This document shows positions 1-8,634 of a stretch of DNA of 64,000 nt, piece after piece. The stretch's first letter is position 1. Every line of letters begins with the position of its first letter. A program made the translations under genes and the position numbers. The DNA is from CALMEC01 sp031366605 (GTDB taxonomy: Bacteria; Actinomycetota; Thermoleophilia; Miltoncostaeales; Miltoncostaeaceae): positions 20,806 through 84,805 of the forward strand of contig JANLOO010000035.1 in NCBI GenBank assembly GCA_031366605.1, in the 5' to 3' direction. The notes below the pieces were generated by a model. The model made no database searches. It was not told the origin of the DNA and worked only from the letters and a program-made list of their open reading frames with translations.

Positions 1-345
1 GCGGGGGGCAAGACCCACCAGGGCATCGACCTGTTCACGGTGACCGGCACACCCGTTGTCGCGGTCAGCGACGGCACATTGTTCCGTGTCGGCTCGAACC
101 TGGTCGGCGGCTGGCGCTTGTGGCTTCGTGACCGCTGGGGGAATACGTTCTACTACGCGCATCTCTCGGCCTTCGCGCCGGCCGCCCGAGAAGGCGCCAA
201 CGTCCGCGCCGGCACGGTCATCGGGTTCGTCGGCAACACCGGCGATGCCAAGACGTCACCGCCGCACGTGCACTTTGAGGTTCACCCGAACGGCGGACGA
301 TCGGTCCCGCCGTTCCCACTCGTCTCCGCCTGGCCGCGCGTGTAG
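1..345 (+). CDS. M23-family (LytM-like) peptidase, 3' part only
   Basis: This is the C-terminal part of a zinc endopeptidase domain of the M23 family; the gene begins before the window. In the frame open from base 1 I read the HxGID motif (THQGID), then a beta-rich stretch with GTPVVAVSDGT and a YYAHLS segment, and finally the HxH motif PHVHFEVHPNGG. These are the usual metal-binding motifs of peptidases that cleave peptidoglycan cross-links or related peptides outside the cell. The protein ends about 25 residues after HxH, as expected when the peptidase domain is C-terminal. A GTG at 40 is inside the domain and cannot be the real start. The substrate cannot be told from this fragment. Confidence 0.85.
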   Translation, partial: AGGKTHQGIDLFTVTGTPVVAVSDGTLFRVGSNLVGGWRLWLRDRWGNTFYYAHLSAFAPAAREGANVRAGTVIGFVGNTGDAKTSPPHVHFEVHPNGGRSVPPFPLVSAWPRV

Positions 346-601
346 CCGTCAGGGATACGCTCGTCCTCAGCGGACGCCGGTGGGCGCGCGTCGTCGGCTG
401 GGCGCGTCTTCGGTGGCGCGCCGGTTCGGATGACGGCCGCATGTCTTCGTACATCGTCTGGCGTCTGCAGCACGCGACCTGCGCGACGAACAGTCGGTAT
501 CCTGCGCATGAATTTCTGCGAGCTTTTTGTTGGCGTGAGCGTGACGCCGGGAGGCCCGGGTGCTTGGGGATCATGGCCGGCGAACGCTCTCAGCAGGGCG
601 A

Positions 602-710
602 ACCTAGACGTCCGTATAGGGCCGGCGGGCGAACTTCCCCCCAGTCGATGGCCCAAAGACTGGTCTTTCGCCCGTGTAAGAAGGGCGGGGCAGCCAGCAC
701 AATTGAACGC
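602..710 (+). promoter_or_regulatory. Leader element copy A, structured 5' region
   Basis: This 109-nt stretch before the first propeller gene aligns without gaps to 8526-8634, before the second propeller gene (76 of 109 bases identical by hand count). Shared blocks are ACCTAGACGT, CGTATAGG, a run of six C, AAAGACTGGTC and CCAGCACAAT. CCAGTC (641-646) can pair with GACTGG (658-663). The same CTGG can instead pair with CCAG at 694-697, enclosing the hairpin CGCCC/GGGCG. The two pairings exclude each other, as in attenuators and riboswitches. CGTATAGG may instead be a promoter -10 region. I match it to no riboswitch class I know. In 346-601 I see no gene. Confidence 0.5.
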
Positions 711-2594
711 GTGGCACGGACTGCTCAAATCATGACCCGCTCCTCGGACCCCCGCCGAAAGGGCATGCGCAACCGCCTGACGGCGGCGGCGCTGACGCTT
801 GTCGCCGCGCTGGTCATGGTGAGCCCGGCCGCCGCGATCGATCCCGTGCTCGTCGATGCGACGCCCGGCGTCACGGCGCCGATGGGCATCTTCCGCGATA
901 CGCATGACGCGCTCTGGGTTGCCGACTCACACGCGGGCATCTGCCGGATCGCCGGTGGCGCCATGGTCGCAGACGATCCCAACGCGGGACCCGTCTTCTG
1001 CGACCCGACTGGCCTGCTGACGACGCGCATCGGACCGGTCGCCCCCGGGCAATCGGCCTACGACGCGAGCACGGGCACCATCTACGTCGGTGACCTGGGC
1101 TCGGGCAGCGGTGGGGTGTGGCGCCTCCATCTGAACCCCAACGGCGCGCGGGGACCATCCGTGATCGACTCGGCTGTCAAGATCTACGACGTCTCGCTCG
1201 TCAATCGCGTGTTCGGCATGTCGTATGACGCAGGCCTGGACGTCCTCGACTTCAGCACGAAGAACTCGCCGAACATCCTGCGCATTACGAACCCCGGCCT
1301 CTGCGTGGTCCCGTGCGTCCCTGGCAACGCCGGGTCAGCCGAGGCCAACGCGACAACGTCCCTCGCCCACGACAAGGCGGGCAACATCTACATCGCCGAT
1401 CTCTCGGGTGTGACCAGGATCGTCAAGGGCAGCAGCGATAGTCAGGCCCGCCCGGTGGCCGGTCTCAACCTCGGTTTCTACACAGCGGTCGCCTACGACC
1501 CGGACAACGACCGAATCTACGCCGGCACGACCAACGCCGCGGGCGTCGACTGGATCGACGTGCTCGACCACGCGTCCAACTTCGCGCTCAACAAGACCGG
1601 GACCTACTCGATCGGCTTCGACGGCATCACCGCGATCGCCCCCGACCCGAACTCCTCGGGACACGCGGGTCGCTTGGACGTCATCGACGACCCCGGAATC
1701 AAGCAGGTCGGCCAGAACCTGCGCGGCACTGGCCGCCACTTCACGGTCGACTTCGAGCAGTTCGTCCCGCCGCCCACGATCGTCGATGGCCCGCCACCGA
1801 TCGCCAACGTCCGCGTCGCAAGCTTTTTCTTCGCCAACCTCTCGCCGACAACGTTCTTCTGCTCACTCGACTTTGCCCCCGCAACGTCCTGTGGCACGGG
1901 AACCCAGGGTTCGATCGCCTACCCCGGGCTCGCGAGCGGCGCGCATTCGTTCGTGCTGTACGGCAACAACCCGTTGACCGGGCCACGCACCATCCGCCGG
2001 TTCGCCATCGACACGCGGGCACCCGTCGCGTCCATCGACACCACCACGATCGCCGGTGGGTCGGCGGAGTTCGGCCTCTCGGCGGACGACATCAACGTGG
2101 ACTTCACCTGTGGCATCGATGGTGGCATCCCAACGTCGTGTGACACACCGGTTCGGTACGCCGGTTTGGCCAACGGCCCGCACACGTTCACGGTCCACGC
2201 AACGGACTTCGTCGGCAACGTCGGACCCACGGTCAGCAAGTCGTTCCAGATTGGCCCGCCCGCCACGCCCATCTGGAAGGCGGGCAAGGTCAAGGCGACC
2301 CTCCGTGGCAAGGCATTGCGCGTCATTTTCAATGCTCCGCCCGGCGCGACGTTCGCCCGGTTCACACTCAGCAAGACCTCGGGCATCAAGATCCGCACCA
2401 AGACGGTCCTCATCAAGGGCGGCAAGACGAACACGATCACGATCACGCTGACGCGGGCCGAGGCGCAGCGTCTGCAACGCCAGACCGTGACCCTCAAGAT
2501 CACCGCGGGTGCCACGAAGACCTCGTTGACCACCAAAGCCGGCCAAGGCAAGTTGACGATCGCGGTCCGGCTGACGCGCGCGAAGGGTCGCTGA
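711..2594 (+). CDS. Secreted beta-propeller protein with Ig-like repeats
   Basis: Predicted exported protein of 627 residues from GTG 711; ATG 732 and ATG 765 are alternative starts. I chose 711 because it aligns with the ATG of the paralogous leader and gene at 8635. A signal peptide follows the basic segment (MRNRLT, hydrophobic core, cut near SPAAA). The first ~370 residues have NHL/SMP-30-like propeller repeats (DALWVADSHAG, GNIYIADLSG, DRIYAGTTN). Next are two Cys-paired beta modules with the FxCxxD...C...G.HxFxxxAxDxxGN pattern, then a Lys/Arg-rich beta domain. It starts the co-directional set that includes the large copper oxidase; its stop is one base before the next ATG. No catalytic site is visible, so a scaffold or binding role is inferred. 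Confidence 0.75.
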   Translation: MARTAQIMTRSSDPRRKGMRNRLTAAALTLVAALVMVSPAAAIDPVLVDATPGVTAPMGIFRDTHDALWVADSHAGICRIAGGAMVADDPNAGPVFCDPTGLLTTRIGPVAPGQSAYDASTGTIYVGDLGSGSGGVWRLHLNPNGARGPSVIDSAVKIYDVSLVNRVFGMSYDAGLDVLDFSTKNSPNILRITNPGLCVVPCVPGNAGSAEANATTSLAHDKAGNIYIADLSGVTRIVKGSSDSQARPVAGLNLGFYTAVAYDPDNDRIYAGTTNAAGVDWIDVLDHASNFALNKTGTYSIGFDGITAIAPDPNSSGHAGRLDVIDDPGIKQVGQNLRGTGRHFTVDFEQFVPPPTIVDGPPPIANVRVASFFFANLSPTTFFCSLDFAPATSCGTGTQGSIAYPGLASGAHSFVLYGNNPLTGPRTIRRFAIDTRAPVASIDTTTIAGGSAEFGLSADDINVDFTCGIDGGIPTSCDTPVRYAGLANGPHTFTVHATDFVGNVGPTVSKSFQIGPPATPIWKAGKVKATLRGKALRVIFNAPPGATFARFTLSKTSGIKIRTKTVLIKGGKTNTITITLTRAEAQRLQRQTVTLKITAGATKTSLTTKAGQGKLTIAVRLTRAKGR

Positions 2595-2595
2595 C

Positions 2596-3222
2596 ATGGC
2601 GACCAGCCCCGTGCCCGCAACGCCGCCCATCCGCTCCCGTGGTGACAACCGCGCCCTGCTCATCATCCTCGCCGTTGGGGTGCAGATCGCAGTGCTCGGG
2701 GCCTACATCGGCAGCCGGGCGCTCCGAAGCGACGACTCCGGGCACGCGCACAGCGCGGCGGCCCAGACCGGTGCGACGCCTCAATACGGCATCGCGTCGG
2801 ATGTGCGCACAAGCTTCGGGTCAATCGTCGTCGGCAGCGCGCAGAGCCTGAAGGGGCTCGGCAGCAAGCCACTTGGCGGGGTCAACCACGGAATCGCCGG
2901 GTACGTCGGACCGACCGAGGCCCAGGTGCAGGTCACCGTCGACATCACCAATCGGACGCGGAACCCGATCCCGTATTCGCCGAGCCAGTTCACCCTCATC
3001 TCCGGCAAGGCCGCGCCGATCACGGCGACCCGTTCCAGCATCAAGCCCGCCACGCTCCTGCCGGACGCGGCGGTCGAGGCGACGCTCATTTTCGTCGCAC
3101 CCCGCAAGGGCCAAAAGCTTCAACTCGCGTTCCAGGATCGCGGACGTGAGACGCCGTTCCTCGTCGACCTCGGTCGCGTGGATACGGCGCCCAAGGGCAC
3201 GGACGACCACACGCACTCATAG
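2596..3222 (+). CDS. Membrane-anchored protein with DUF4352-like beta domain
   Basis: Protein of 208 residues with one membrane segment near residues 20-42 and an outside domain of about 150 residues. The domain pattern (VTVDITNRTRNPIPYSPSQFTL, then VEATLIFVAP and LAFQDRG) resembles the DUF4352/telokin-like immunoglobulin fold, which is often found in accessory lipoproteins and anchored proteins. Short His-containing stretches (GHAH after the membrane segment, DDHTHS at the C-terminus) could bind copper, but that is a guess. It lies one base after the propeller gene and ten bases before the multicopper oxidase, so it is probably co-translated and may be a chaperone or accessory subunit. I do not recognise a named family member. 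Confidence 0.65.
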   Translation: MATSPVPATPPIRSRGDNRALLIILAVGVQIAVLGAYIGSRALRSDDSGHAHSAAAQTGATPQYGIASDVRTSFGSIVVGSAQSLKGLGSKPLGGVNHGIAGYVGPTEAQVQVTVDITNRTRNPIPYSPSQFTLISGKAAPITATRSSIKPATLLPDAAVEATLIFVAPRKGQKLQLAFQDRGRETPFLVDLGRVDTAPKGTDDHTHS

Positions 3223-3232
3223 GCAGACTGAC

Positions 3233-6200
3233 ATGACCGACCGACTCATTCACGCCCTCTCCCGCCAACCGGTCACACGTCTGGTGCGCCCGCTCGCGGC
3301 GTTCCTGCTGTCGCTCGCGATCGCGTATGGCGGCGGCCTGTGGCTGACGACGGTCCATCACGTCGAAGGCGGCGTCGAGGCGGGACAGCCCGGGTTTGTC
3401 GTCCACTGGCTACGCGACGCGACCCTCGCATTGCCGGTCGTGATGCTCGCGGTGTGGGCCGGCGTGTTGTTGACCCGTCGGGTCCTGTCACGCTCTGCGG
3501 TCGAGCCGTCGGTCGCGGTCGGAGCTTCGCTCTTGGCGATGGTCGTCGGCGGATTGAGTGCGATCACGACATCGGTGTTCGGCCCGCTGCACGCGGTGCT
3601 GTTCTCGGCCGAGCACGGCGGGCACGGGATGTCATTCGCGACGCACATGCTGCGTGACGCGCTCATGGCGTTCCCCGTCAACCTGATCCTGGCCGGTGCC
3701 GTCGCCGCGGCGCTGGCGCGCCGCCGGCCCTGGGATGCGCCACAGGTGCTTGCGTGGGGCCTGCCCGGTCGGGGTGCGCTGCGGCTTGCGCTGCAGGGTG
3801 GCGTCGCGGTCATGCTGCTGGGGCCCGTCGTCCTCTTCGCACAGGTCGGCACCGAGCGGGCGATCGCCGGCTCGGGTCCCGGAACACCCTGCCCCGGGGG
3901 CGCTCCCACCAAGGTCTTCTCGGTGCAGGCGATCAACGTGGACATCCCGCTCAACCGTTTCGGTGACCACGACAACCTGGGCAAGATGTACACGCTCACG
4001 TCGATGGTCCCGGCCGTCCGGGCGCAGGAGGCGTCGCGCCACGTCACCCCCGGGCTGCGCGATGACCCCATTCAACCGCTCGTGATCCGGGCCAACATGG
4101 GTGACTGCGTCGAGATCGCCTTCACGAACAAGGCCACCGGTGAGTTCGGCATGCACATCGACGGGCTCGCGTACGACGTGGCCTCGTCGGGTGACGCGGT
4201 CGGCAAGAACGCACCCTCGTCGCTCCCGAACAACGGCACGACCCGGCTCTACCGCTACTACGTGCCCAACGACCCGGAACTCGAGGGCGCCCACTACATC
4301 CGTCCCGGCGCGGGCAACCGCGACGCCGTCTCGCACGGCCTGTTCGGCGTGCTCACCATCGAACCCGAGGGCTCACGCTACCTCAACCCCGACACAGGTC
4401 AGGAGCTTCCCTTCGGTTGGGGCTGGGAAGCCACGATCGTCCCCGGTCACGGCAAGAAGGCGTTCCGCGAGAGCAACCTGCTGCACCACGAGATCGGCGA
4501 CGAGAAGTTCATCATCCCGACCACGTCCTCGGATTCGCTGGGGACGCTCCCGGTCAAGGATCCGACGACGACCTCGTACCGGCCGGCATCGCGCGCGCTC
4601 AACTACCGCAGCGAGCCGTTCATGCACCGCCTCGGCGTTGACAGCCTCGATCGTCTCAAGGCGTACGCCTACAACTCGTACACGTTCGGCGACCCGGCGA
4701 CGCCGATGACGCGCGGCTACCTGGGAGATCCCACGAAGATCCGCTTGGTGCACGCCGGCGCGGAGCTCTTCCACGTCTTCCACCTGCACGGCGGCGGCGA
4801 CCGCTGGCGCGCCAACCCGCATTCCGACAAGTCGTACGACTACGGGGACACCGGCCTCAACAAAACGCCGGTCGCCCTGTCTGCCTCGCAGCGACTTGAC
4901 TCGCAGTCGATCGGCCCCGGCGAGTCGTACAACCTCGAGATCGAGGGCGGCGCGGGCGGCGTTCAGCAGGCCGCGGGCGACTTCCTGTACCACTGCCACA
5001 TCGCCGAGCACTACGTCTCAGGCATGTGGAGCGTGTGGCGTGCCTACGACACCAAGCAGCCCGACTTCGCGGCGCTCCCGGATCGTGCCCCGCCGCCGAA
5101 TCCGGTCGACTCTGCCGGTCTCATCGGCAGGACGATGCCTGACGGGACCGTCATCACGCCGGGAAACCTCGACCAGTGGGTGCGGCCGCAGCTGCCGCCC
5201 CCCGGTGTTCCGCAGAAGATCGGCGCGGACCCCGTTTCGCTCGACGGAGCGGTGTGGAACTGGAAGAACGGCGACTCGGCTCCGGATCCGGACGCGAACA
5301 AGGACATCAACACCATCTACTTCGGTGAGCCCGAGGACGCGACGGGTGTGCTGACAGGATCGCCGTGGCAGACGAAGTTCCCGAACCTCATGACACCGGC
5401 CGACGGAGGGTTCCGCGCGTATCCGGGCCATCCCGGCCTGCTCGCCGTGGACACGCCAAATGCACTCAGCACCGACAACCGCCCCCGCATCCTGTTCAAC
5501 CCGGTCAACGGCCGTCCCACCTACCCCCTGCTTCGTACGCACGTCGGTCAGCGGCCGCCGTACTCGCCCAACGGCCACACCGGCTCACCGTGGCTCGGCG
5601 AACAGCAGAACAAGCCGAAGGTCGGCGCTGTCGACCCGTGGGCGGGTCGCAACGACGGGCTCTGTCCGCAGAACTCGGATCCCAACACGCGCGACTTCAA
5701 CATCGTGTCGATCCACAAGAAGCTCAAGGTCACGGCCAAGGGTGCGACCGACGACTTCGGCAAGCTCTTCGTCCTCGCCAAGAACAAGGACAAGGTTCGC
5801 AACGGCAGCATGCCCGCGGAGCCGCTTGCGATCCGGGCGAACGTCGGCGATTGCGTCAACCTGACCCTGACGTCGGAACAAGACGCGAGCGATCCCAACC
5901 AGCCGTTCCCGATGACGAACCTGCACATCCACCACGTGCAGTTCGACCCCAACGGCTCTGACGGCGCCACGGCCGGCATGGTCTACGGCCAGGCCGTCCG
6001 GCCGTACCAGATCGACGACGCGCAGCTTGCGGCGGGCGCGACCGGGAGCCAGATCCAGGTCAAACTCCCTGGCACGCTGACCAACGACCTCACCGATCTC
6101 AGTAAGTTCCGGGTCGGGGTGTGGATCGGCATCGGGCTCGGCAACGAGAACCTCGAGGTGCGCCAGATCACCGGGGTCACCGGGACCACCCTGACGCTCA

Positions 6201-8497
6201 ACCAACCCCTGAACAACGCCCACACTGCGGACGAGTGGGTCGGCACCGAGTTCGTCAAGGAGACCTGGTTCCCGGACGTCGTCCTGGACAACATCTTCTG
6301 GCACGACCACGTGGACGGCATCCACAACTGGGGCCACGGCCTGGTCGGACAGCTCGTCATCGAGCCCAAGGGCTCCACCTACCATGACCCGGTCACCGGC
6401 GCGCCGGTCGACTCCGGCGCGCTCGTCGACATCCACGCCACCAATCCGCTCGCTCCGGGGCTCGTCAACGGCAGCTTCCGCGAGTTCGTGTTGTGGACGA
6501 TCGACCAGAACCCGACGACGGACAGCACGCTCAACCTCAGGGCGGAGCCACTCTCGGACCGGCGTGCCGTGGATCCCGATCCGTCGCTGCTCTACAGCTC
6601 GTACCGTCATGGCGATCCGTACACCCCGATTCCGCGGGCGTATGCCGGCGACCCGTTCGTCATCCGCACCATCAACGTCAGTCCGGGCGTCGACACGCTC
6701 CATATCGACGGACACCGGACCTACGCGGAGAACCGCGCGACCGACTCCGCCGGCAACCCGACGGCCAGCCCGCTGTCATCGATTCTGTACGGCATCTCAG
6801 AGCGCTACACGTTGGCGTTCCAGGGCGGCGCCGGTGGTCCCAAAAAGGTCGCGGGTGACTACCTGTACACCAACGGCATCGGACGCCGCACGGAGCAGGG
6901 CGCGTGGGGCCTGATCCGAGTGCTGCCCGAGCGGAGGATCGACACGCTGCAACCGCTGCCCGGTCGCGACATCCCGGCAGGTACGACCGATCCGCCGCAG
7001 CCGACCGGTGGACGGCCCCAGCCTGCCAGCACGGCGGGCGAGCCGTGCCCGGTCGGGGCGCCGCAGAAGGTGTTCAAGATCAGCGCCGTCAACGTCCCCG
7101 GCGCGGTCATCGGTCGGACGCTCGCGTACGTCCCGACCCCTGACGCGGCAGCCGTCAAGGCCGGGCTCAAAGCACCCGAGCCGCTCGTGCTGCACGTGGC
7201 GGCGGGCAACTGTGTCAACGTCGAGTTCACCAACCAGCTCGTGGCCGGGCGCGCATCGTTCCACGTCGACAAGCTGCTGCGCGACACGCGCTCCTCGGGC
7301 ATCAACATCGGGTTCAACCCCGAACAGACCGTCGCGCCCGGCGGTGCCAAGAGCTATCGCCTGTACGCCGACGACGCCAAACTCGGCAGCGCGATCATCA
7401 GTGACTACGGCGGCGACGACACCGGCGTCAAGGGCCTCTACGGTGCCTTGATCGTCTCACCCGCGGGCGCGACCTTCACCGATCCTGTCAGCGGCGCTCC
7501 GAAGGACATCGGCACACAGGTCGACGTCAATGTTCCAGGTCAATTCGGCTACCGCGACTTCTCGCTCATCTTCTCGGACAACGAGCCGACGATCGGCATC
7601 AACACGATGCCGTATCCGCCAGGCGTCCTGACTCCGACGAGCGTCAACTACGCCAACGCCAATGGCCGCGCCCTCGACGCCGCGCAGTTCAGCTCGATCA
7701 GCAACGGCGATCCACAGACGCCGATCCTGCAGGCGTATGCGGGTGACGGGATGCAGGTCCACGTCGTCGGCGCTCCCGGCTCGGAGCAGCAGCACGTGTT
7801 CAACCTGGGTGGGCACACATGGGCGTGGGACCAGCACATCGCCCGATCCGAGCAACTCGCCAACCAGGGCTTCGGTCCGCTGTCCACCCTGGACCTCAAG
7901 GTCCGCGACGGCGCCGGAAGCCCGGGCGACTACTTCTACGGAGACAGCCGGCGGCCATTCACCGACGTCGGCATGTGGGGCCTGTTGCGGGTGTCGACAC
8001 CGGGCGCCGGTCCGATCCGTGCGCTGCGGTTCACGCCGTTCCCGACTGAGTCGGTGACCCCGGCCGGGCGGACGCCGATCAGCAAGCTGGTGCTCAGCGG
8101 CCGCATCTCGAAGGCGACGGTCGCAACGTCCGGCATCTCGTTCCGCCTGACCGGGCCGACCGACACCGGTGTGGTCCGCGTCAAGCTCTTCCGCCTCGGC
8201 GGCAGCAAGCAGACGATGGTCGGGACCGCGGTCATCGAGATCATCAGCCCGAAGGCCTTCAAGAAGCTCTCCAAGCAGGCGAAGGCCAAACGCAGCCGAC
8301 TCGTCGTGGCCGGCAACGGTCGCATCCAGGCGGTCTGGAAGGCAACGCCCAAGTTGCTCAAGGCCATACGGGCCGGCCGGTATCGTCTTGACGTGCAGGC
8401 CGGCGCAACCCGGAAGGCGATCGATCCCACGGTGCTGCGCGCAAAGACCCGGATCACGGCGCCTCCGGTCGTCAAAGCGCTTCGCGTCGCCCGGTGA
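3233..8497 (+). CDS. Giant membrane-anchored multicopper oxidase (six cupredoxin domains)
   Basis: Protein of 1754 residues. About five membrane segments lie in residues 17-205, with His-rich loops (SAEHGGHGMSFATH). Three homologous units follow, near 218-605, 809-1235 and 1269-1590; units 1 and 3 open with PCPxGAPxKVF. Unit 1 ends with a full C-terminal copper site: HVFHLH (514-519) and HCHIAEHYVSGM (587-598; type-1 ligands C588, H593, M598). Its N-terminal site is degenerate (MHID). Unit 2 has N-terminal-type HxH motifs (LHIHH 897-901, WHDH 1023-1026) but a dead C-terminal site (YTNGIGRRTEQGAW). Unit 3 is degenerate. All four HxH motifs for one trinuclear cluster therefore exist, shared between units, as in ceruloplasmin-type oxidases and the manganese oxidase MnxG. 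A basic beta tail follows. The substrate is unknown; Mn(II), Fe(II) or Cu(I) are candidates. Confidence 0.85.
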   Translation: MTDRLIHALSRQPVTRLVRPLAAFLLSLAIAYGGGLWLTTVHHVEGGVEAGQPGFVVHWLRDATLALPVVMLAVWAGVLLTRRVLSRSAVEPSVAVGASLLAMVVGGLSAITTSVFGPLHAVLFSAEHGGHGMSFATHMLRDALMAFPVNLILAGAVAAALARRRPWDAPQVLAWGLPGRGALRLALQGGVAVMLLGPVVLFAQVGTERAIAGSGPGTPCPGGAPTKVFSVQAINVDIPLNRFGDHDNLGKMYTLTSMVPAVRAQEASRHVTPGLRDDPIQPLVIRANMGDCVEIAFTNKATGEFGMHIDGLAYDVASSGDAVGKNAPSSLPNNGTTRLYRYYVPNDPELEGAHYIRPGAGNRDAVSHGLFGVLTIEPEGSRYLNPDTGQELPFGWGWEATIVPGHGKKAFRESNLLHHEIGDEKFIIPTTSSDSLGTLPVKDPTTTSYRPASRALNYRSEPFMHRLGVDSLDRLKAYAYNSYTFGDPATPMTRGYLGDPTKIRLVHAGAELFHVFHLHGGGDRWRANPHSDKSYDYGDTGLNKTPVALSASQRLDSQSIGPGESYNLEIEGGAGGVQQAAGDFLYHCHIAEHYVSGMWSVWRAYDTKQPDFAALPDRAPPPNPVDSAGLIGRTMPDGTVITPGNLDQWVRPQLPPPGVPQKIGADPVSLDGAVWNWKNGDSAPDPDANKDINTIYFGEPEDATGVLTGSPWQTKFPNLMTPADGGFRAYPGHPGLLAVDTPNALSTDNRPRILFNPVNGRPTYPLLRTHVGQRPPYSPNGHTGSPWLGEQQNKPKVGAVDPWAGRNDGLCPQNSDPNTRDFNIVSIHKKLKVTAKGATDDFGKLFVLAKNKDKVRNGSMPAEPLAIRANVGDCVNLTLTSEQDASDPNQPFPMTNLHIHHVQFDPNGSDGATAGMVYGQAVRPYQIDDAQLAAGATGSQIQVKLPGTLTNDLTDLSKFRVGVWIGIGLGNENLEVRQITGVTGTTLTLNQPLNNAHTADEWVGTEFVKETWFPDVVLDNIFWHDHVDGIHNWGHGLVGQLVIEPKGSTYHDPVTGAPVDSGALVDIHATNPLAPGLVNGSFREFVLWTIDQNPTTDSTLNLRAEPLSDRRAVDPDPSLLYSSYRHGDPYTPIPRAYAGDPFVIRTINVSPGVDTLHIDGHRTYAENRATDSAGNPTASPLSSILYGISERYTLAFQGGAGGPKKVAGDYLYTNGIGRRTEQGAWGLIRVLPERRIDTLQPLPGRDIPAGTTDPPQPTGGRPQPASTAGEPCPVGAPQKVFKISAVNVPGAVIGRTLAYVPTPDAAAVKAGLKAPEPLVLHVAAGNCVNVEFTNQLVAGRASFHVDKLLRDTRSSGINIGFNPEQTVAPGGAKSYRLYADDAKLGSAIISDYGGDDTGVKGLYGALIVSPAGATFTDPVSGAPKDIGTQVDVNVPGQFGYRDFSLIFSDNEPTIGINTMPYPPGVLTPTSVNYANANGRALDAAQFSSISNGDPQTPILQAYAGDGMQVHVVGAPGSEQQHVFNLGGHTWAWDQHIARSEQLANQGFGPLSTLDLKVRDGAGSPGDYFYGDSRRPFTDVGMWGLLRVSTPGAGPIRALRFTPFPTESVTPAGRTPISKLVLSGRISKATVATSGISFRLTGPTDTGVVRVKLFRLGGSKQTMVGTAVIEIISPKAFKKLSKQAKAKRSRLVVAGNGRIQAVWKATPKLLKAIRAGRYRLDVQAGATRKAIDPTVLRAKTRITAPPVVKALRVAR

Positions 8498-8525
8498 TCC
8501 TCACAGCGTCACGTATGCCGGGGGT

Positions 8526-8634
8526 ACCTAGACGTTCGTATAGGTAACCGCTCCGAATTTCCCCCCACTCGACGGCGGAAAGACTGGTCGTTGGTGCGTG
8601 TGCGAGGGGCATCACAACCAGCACAATCGGTGTA
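8526..8634 (+). promoter_or_regulatory. Leader element copy B, structured 5' region
   Basis: Second copy of the 109-nt leader, ending immediately at the ATG of the Vgb-like gene. The outer stem CTGGT/ACCAG is kept. The inner hairpin uses a different register (GGTGC with GCATC), so stem-forming ability survives many base changes. The competing upstream stem has one mismatch here (CCACTC with GACTGG). No Shine-Dalgarno sequence separates the element from the start codon. The similarity to copy A continues for about 17 bases into the coding region. The element could be a promoter plus leader, or a cis-acting RNA. Confidence 0.5.

Noticed and set aside
602..710. Cyclic-di-GMP or cobalamin riboswitch in the leader elements
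   Set aside because: None of the conserved core words of these classes could be placed in either copy.
2873..3232. N-terminal extension of the copper oxidase by 120 codons
   Set aside because: It overlaps the coding region of the anchored DUF4352-like protein; the ATG at 3233 begins the natural membrane domain.
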